Of a DNA stretch of 64,000 bases, positions 63,745-64,000 are shown one piece after another. Each line of letters begins with the position of its first letter. The stretch's first letter is position 1. Where the stretch lies: the NCBI GenBank assembly GCA_030674155.1, contig CM060319.1:1693084-1757083 (forward strand). Direction: 5' to 3'. The position numbers and the translations under genes are program-made. Origin of the DNA: Stramonita haemastoma (lineage: Eukaryota; Mollusca; Gastropoda; Neogastropoda; Muricidae). The notes under the pieces are model-generated. The model was not told where the DNA came from. It made no database searches and worked only from the letters and a program-made list of their open reading frames with translations.

Positions 63745-63919
63745 TGTTGTTGTTGTTCTTCAATTTAACGTCTATTCACAATAAGTGATATTAGACAAAA
63801 AAAGGCAAACAATTCAGAAAAAAGGAACTGTCTAACAACTATAACCATAATACAATGAAGTAATTGAATTCACACGTTAAGTAACTGTATAACTAATGTA
63901 ACTACAACATATCAAAAAG

Positions 63920-63932
63920 GCATATATATATA

Positions 63933-64000
<68 letters not shown>
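63920..64000. repeat. (TA)n microsatellite at the window edge
   Basis: TA repeats with one break, running out of the window. Confidence 0.95.

Overview
This window is animal nuclear DNA: genes split by short GT-AG introns, a nuclear tRNA gene, tRNA-derived SINEs, remnants of an L1-like LINE, and a very heavy load of GT/CA, GA/CT and TA microsatellites and minisatellites. Gene content and repeat style suggest a marine invertebrate, most likely a mollusc (a gastropod is plausible). That placement is inference and rests on no single diagnostic marker.

Three protein genes can be read. (1) CFAP43, a ciliary/flagellar axoneme protein, runs on the + strand from before the window to about 35.4 kb. 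Twenty-five exons, all joined in frame, give 997 residues: the last piece of the WD-repeat region and the whole coiled-coil C-terminal half. (2) A Dok-family (docking protein) adaptor lies on the - strand at 52.5-58.4 kb, with three coding exons carrying a PH domain, an IRS-type PTB domain and a tyrosine-motif tail. (3) The 5' end of DDX41, a DEAD-box helicase, starts at 58.7 kb on the + strand and leaves the window after four exons. Dok and DDX41 are head-to-head with 282 bp between their start codons. CFAP43 and Dok converge on a gene-poor, repeat-rich interval (36.8-51.5 kb) holding one tRNA-Thr(TGT) gene, a LINE reverse-transcriptase relic with a SINE inserted in it, and many SINE copies.

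At least four interspersed families are visible. SINE-A has a tRNA-like head and two alternative tails. SINE-B has a Thr-tRNA-like head. SINE-C is about 350 bp and ends in CAATA repeats. The LINE is represented by degenerate pieces. A 1.68-kb satellite fills the left edge.

The most unusual structure is at exon edges. In all three genes, minisatellites are built from the splice junction itself: intron end plus exon start, or exon end plus intron start, repeated 3 to 19 times beside the true junction. The clearest cases are CFAP43 exons 2, 4, 7, 8, 13, 16, 19 and 20, the end of the CFAP43 reading frame, the Dok exon 2 donor and the DDX41 exon 2 acceptor. Several other acceptors are preceded directly by (TG)n instead of a normal polypyrimidine tract. 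Three single-base frame breaks in conserved exons all look like a missing G and may be consensus errors in the assembly.
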